Below, piece after piece: positions 37,143-38,482 of a stretch of 38,482 nucleotides of DNA (positions are counted from its first letter, which is position 1; every line of letters starts with the position of its first letter). This stretch comes from Myxococcales bacterium (GTDB lineage: Bacteria > Myxococcota_A > Polyangia > Palsa-1104). Both the position numbers and the translations under genes were made by a program. Where the stretch lies: the NCBI GenBank assembly GCA_028287105.1, contig JAQBQH010000396.1, positions 1 through 38,482 on the forward strand. Reading direction: 5' to 3'. The notes beneath the pieces are model-generated. The model had not been told where the DNA came from and did no database searches. It saw only the letters and a list, made by a program, of their open reading frames with translations.

Positions 37143-37898
37143 TCAGGCGGGCGTGCGCGCGAGCAGCAGATATTCGACGTTGCCGGCCGGCCCCGTGATC
37201 GGCGACTCGACCACGCCAGCGACGGTGCAGCCGAGCGCGCGGGCGGCCGCGGCGCATTTGTCGACGGCGGCCTGGCGCTTGTCCGGCTCGCGCACGACGC
37301 CGCCCTTGCCGACCTCGCCCTTGCCGACCTCGAACTGCGGCTTGACCAGCGCGACGATCGGCCGGGCGCCCGCTCCGGCGGCCGCGACCAGCGTCGGCAG
37401 GATGAGCGTGAGCGAGATGAAGCTGACATCGCAGACGACGATGTCGGGGCGATAGGGCAGCGTCGCCACGTCGAGGTTGCGGGCGTTGGTCTGCTCGAGC
37501 ACCGTCACGCGCGCGTCGGTGCGCAGCTTGTGCGCGAGCTGATTGGTGCCGACGTCGACGGCGATGACGTGCACCGCGCCGCGCTGCAGGAGCACGTCGG
37601 TGAAGCCGCCCGTCGAGGCGCCGACGTCGAGGCCGTAGAGGCCGCGCACGTCGAGGGCGAAGTGGTCGAGCGCATGCGCGAGCTTCAGGCCGCCGCGCGA
37701 CACGTACGGCATCGGCTCGCCCTTGATGCGCACCGGCGCGTCGAGCGGCACCAGCTCGCCCGGCTTGGTGACCGCGTGGTCGCCAATCACCACCTGCCCC
37801 GCGAGGATCATCGCCTGCGCGCGCGTACGCGACTCGGCCAGGCCGGCATCGACCACCCGCTTGTCCGCACGCTCCCGCTTCGAAGATCCCGCCACCAC
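37143..37898 (-). CDS. tlyA: TlyA family RNA methyltransferase
   Basis: 251 aa. N-terminal S4 RNA-binding domain KRERADKRVVDAGLAESRTRAQAMILAGQVVI, then an FtsJ/RrmJ-like SAM domain: YVSRGGLKLAHALDHFALDVRGLYGLDVGASTGGFTDVLLQRGA, VCDVSFISLTLILP, and the family-specific LVKPQFEVGKGEVGKGGVVREP. Homologues 2'-O-methylate rRNA; the 'hemolysin' label is historical. Two successive GTG codons (37896-37898 and 37893-37895) could start it. No signal peptide. Confidence 0.93.
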   Translation of the reverse strand: MVAGSSKRERADKRVVDAGLAESRTRAQAMILAGQVVIGDHAVTKPGELVPLDAPVRIKGEPMPYVSRGGLKLAHALDHFALDVRGLYGLDVGASTGGFTDVLLQRGAVHVIAVDVGTNQLAHKLRTDARVTVLEQTNARNLDVATLPYRPDIVVCDVSFISLTLILPTLVAAAGAGARPIVALVKPQFEVGKGEVGKGGVVREPDKRQAAVDKCAAAARALGCTVAGVVESPITGPAGNVEYLLLARTPA

Positions 37899-37958
37899 CC
37901 GGGTATAGCGGATTTCCCTTGCCGCAGCACAGCGCCTTTGCTAAGGATCCAGCCACTT

Positions 37959-38031
<73 letters not shown>

Positions 38032-38042
38032 CTGAAGTACGA

Positions 38043-38078
38043 GGGGTTTCGCAGAGATGCGAGACCCCTTTTGCTTTT
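38043..38078 (+). terminator. intrinsic terminator after tRNA-Ala
   Basis: GGGGTTTCGCA / TGCGAGACCCC forms an 11-bp stem with one G-U pair and a 4-nt loop, followed by TTTTGCTTTT. It starts 12 nt after the tRNA. Confidence 0.85.
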
Positions 38079-38085
38079 GAGAGTC

Positions 38086-38119
38086 CGCGGAAAAAGAATC
38101 CCGCCATTCTTTTTCCGCG
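38086..38119. terminator. perfect 14-bp inverted repeat, likely bidirectional terminator
   Basis: CGCGGAAAAAGAAT and ATTCTTTTTCCGCG around a 6-nt loop, placed between the tRNA and the convergent integrase 3' end. The A- and T-rich arms suit termination from either side. It could alternatively be an excision-factor or integrase arm site. Confidence 0.6.
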
Positions 38120-38128
38120 AAAACTGGG

Positions 38129-38482
38129 TCACTTACCGCCCTCCAACACCTGCAACATCGCGCGCTGCTTGCCGGCGCTGACTGCCGCCGGGTCTGCGTA
38201 GCTCTCCATGGTCGTCTTGATCGACTCATGGCCGAGCGATGCCGCCACCACGTGACCACTCGTGCCTGCCGCCAGCGCCAACGACGAGTGCAGACCTCGC
38301 ATCCCGTGTGCCGTCACCTTGGGCACCTTCGCATTCCGACAAATCCGCTGAACCCAGTCTCGAGGCCAGTCGCGCGTGTGCTGCCCAAACAAGGAAGCCT
38401 CGGGCAGCTTGCTCTTCGTGAGCCCACGCAGGTAGGCCTGGAGGATCTCGGGAACCTCCAGTTTGCGCCGCCCAGCGTCCGT
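38129..38482 (-). CDS. tyrosine recombinase/phage-type integrase, C-terminal part
   Basis: 117 residues are visible; the 5' part lies beyond the window. The frame is open to the edge, so the TTG at 38392 is not a start. GRRKLEVPEILQAYL (beta-hairpin region with the catalytic lysine) is followed by the catalytic core KVTAHGMRGLHSSLALAAG with HxxR, ASLGHES with the second His, and the nucleophilic Tyr in TTMESYADP. It points toward tRNA-Ala, about 100 bp from its 3' end, as integrases of tRNA-inserted elements often do. Confidence 0.9.
   Translation of the reverse strand, partial: TDAGRRKLEVPEILQAYLRGLTKSKLPEASLFGQHTRDWPRDWVQRICRNAKVPKVTAHGMRGLHSSLALAAGTSGHVVAASLGHESIKTTMESYADPAAVSAGKQRAMLQVLEGGK

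Noticed and set aside
38129-38392. Integrase fragment started at TTG 38392 as a complete 87-aa gene
   Set aside because: The frame continues open with integrase-like sequence to the window edge, so this is an internal codon.

Overview
The window looks like a piece of a GC-rich (mid-60s percent by eye) bacterial chromosome around the replication origin. Gene content points to a deltaproteobacterium in the broad sense, most likely Myxococcota. The clues are a Ser/Thr kinase with an HRDVSPQN catalytic loop, many small lipoproteins, a PHA-granule-type protein, a selenocysteine-type SelD and the overall gene style. The species cannot be named from the sequence alone.

Layout. 1-2056 (+): end of a biotin operon (bioF 3' end, bioA, bioD). 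2032-6794 (-): DUF218 protein, mnmE, jag, yidC, yidD, rnpA, rpmH, a tightly overlapped origin-proximal operon read from a good sigma-70-type promoter at 6827-6855. 6795-8987: rpmH-dnaA gap, dnaA, then the dnaA-dnaN gap. DnaA-box-like sites lie on both sides of dnaA, and a parS-like palindrome lies in the dnaA-dnaN gap. 8988-14785 (+): dnaN, recF, gyrB, then two small uncharacterised proteins that look like diverged paralogues.

14789-22548: an accessory stretch. It holds an uncharacterised 317-aa protein, a sigma-54-activator-like AAA+ protein without the GAFTGA loop, a MutT-like Nudix protein, a zinc-ribbon membrane protein divergent from an SPFH protein with C-terminal zinc ribbons (reminiscent of Bacillus YdjG/YdjI), a lipoprotein, a MarC-family membrane protein, a protein faintly like DHH/RecJ phosphoesterases without the catalytic motif, a Rieske-like protein without its cysteine ligands, and a PHA-granule-type small protein.

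22586-26812 (+): selD, a lamin-tail-like small protein and a UvrA-family gene. selD has an in-frame TGA at codon 12, in the CxxK active-site position, followed by a perfect 7-bp hairpin at bacterial SECIS spacing. A conventional call would start at 22658 and lose the catalytic N terminus. 26845-31112 (-): rpsB-tsf-pyrH-frr followed by a tail-anchored Ser/Thr kinase. 31353-34944 (+): myo-inositol-1-phosphate synthase, two exported proteins, a ferritin-like diiron protein and a hotdog thioesterase. 34951-37898 (-): small unknown protein, nucleotide-sugar epimerase, PhnD-like binding protein without a signal peptide, TlyA methyltransferase.

37959-38482: tRNA-Ala(CGC), terminator hairpins and the 3' part of a tyrosine integrase pointing at the tRNA, which is the probable edge of an integrated element continuing past the window. 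Many neighbouring genes overlap by 4 nt (ATGA/GTGA), so translational coupling is common. GTG starts are frequent.
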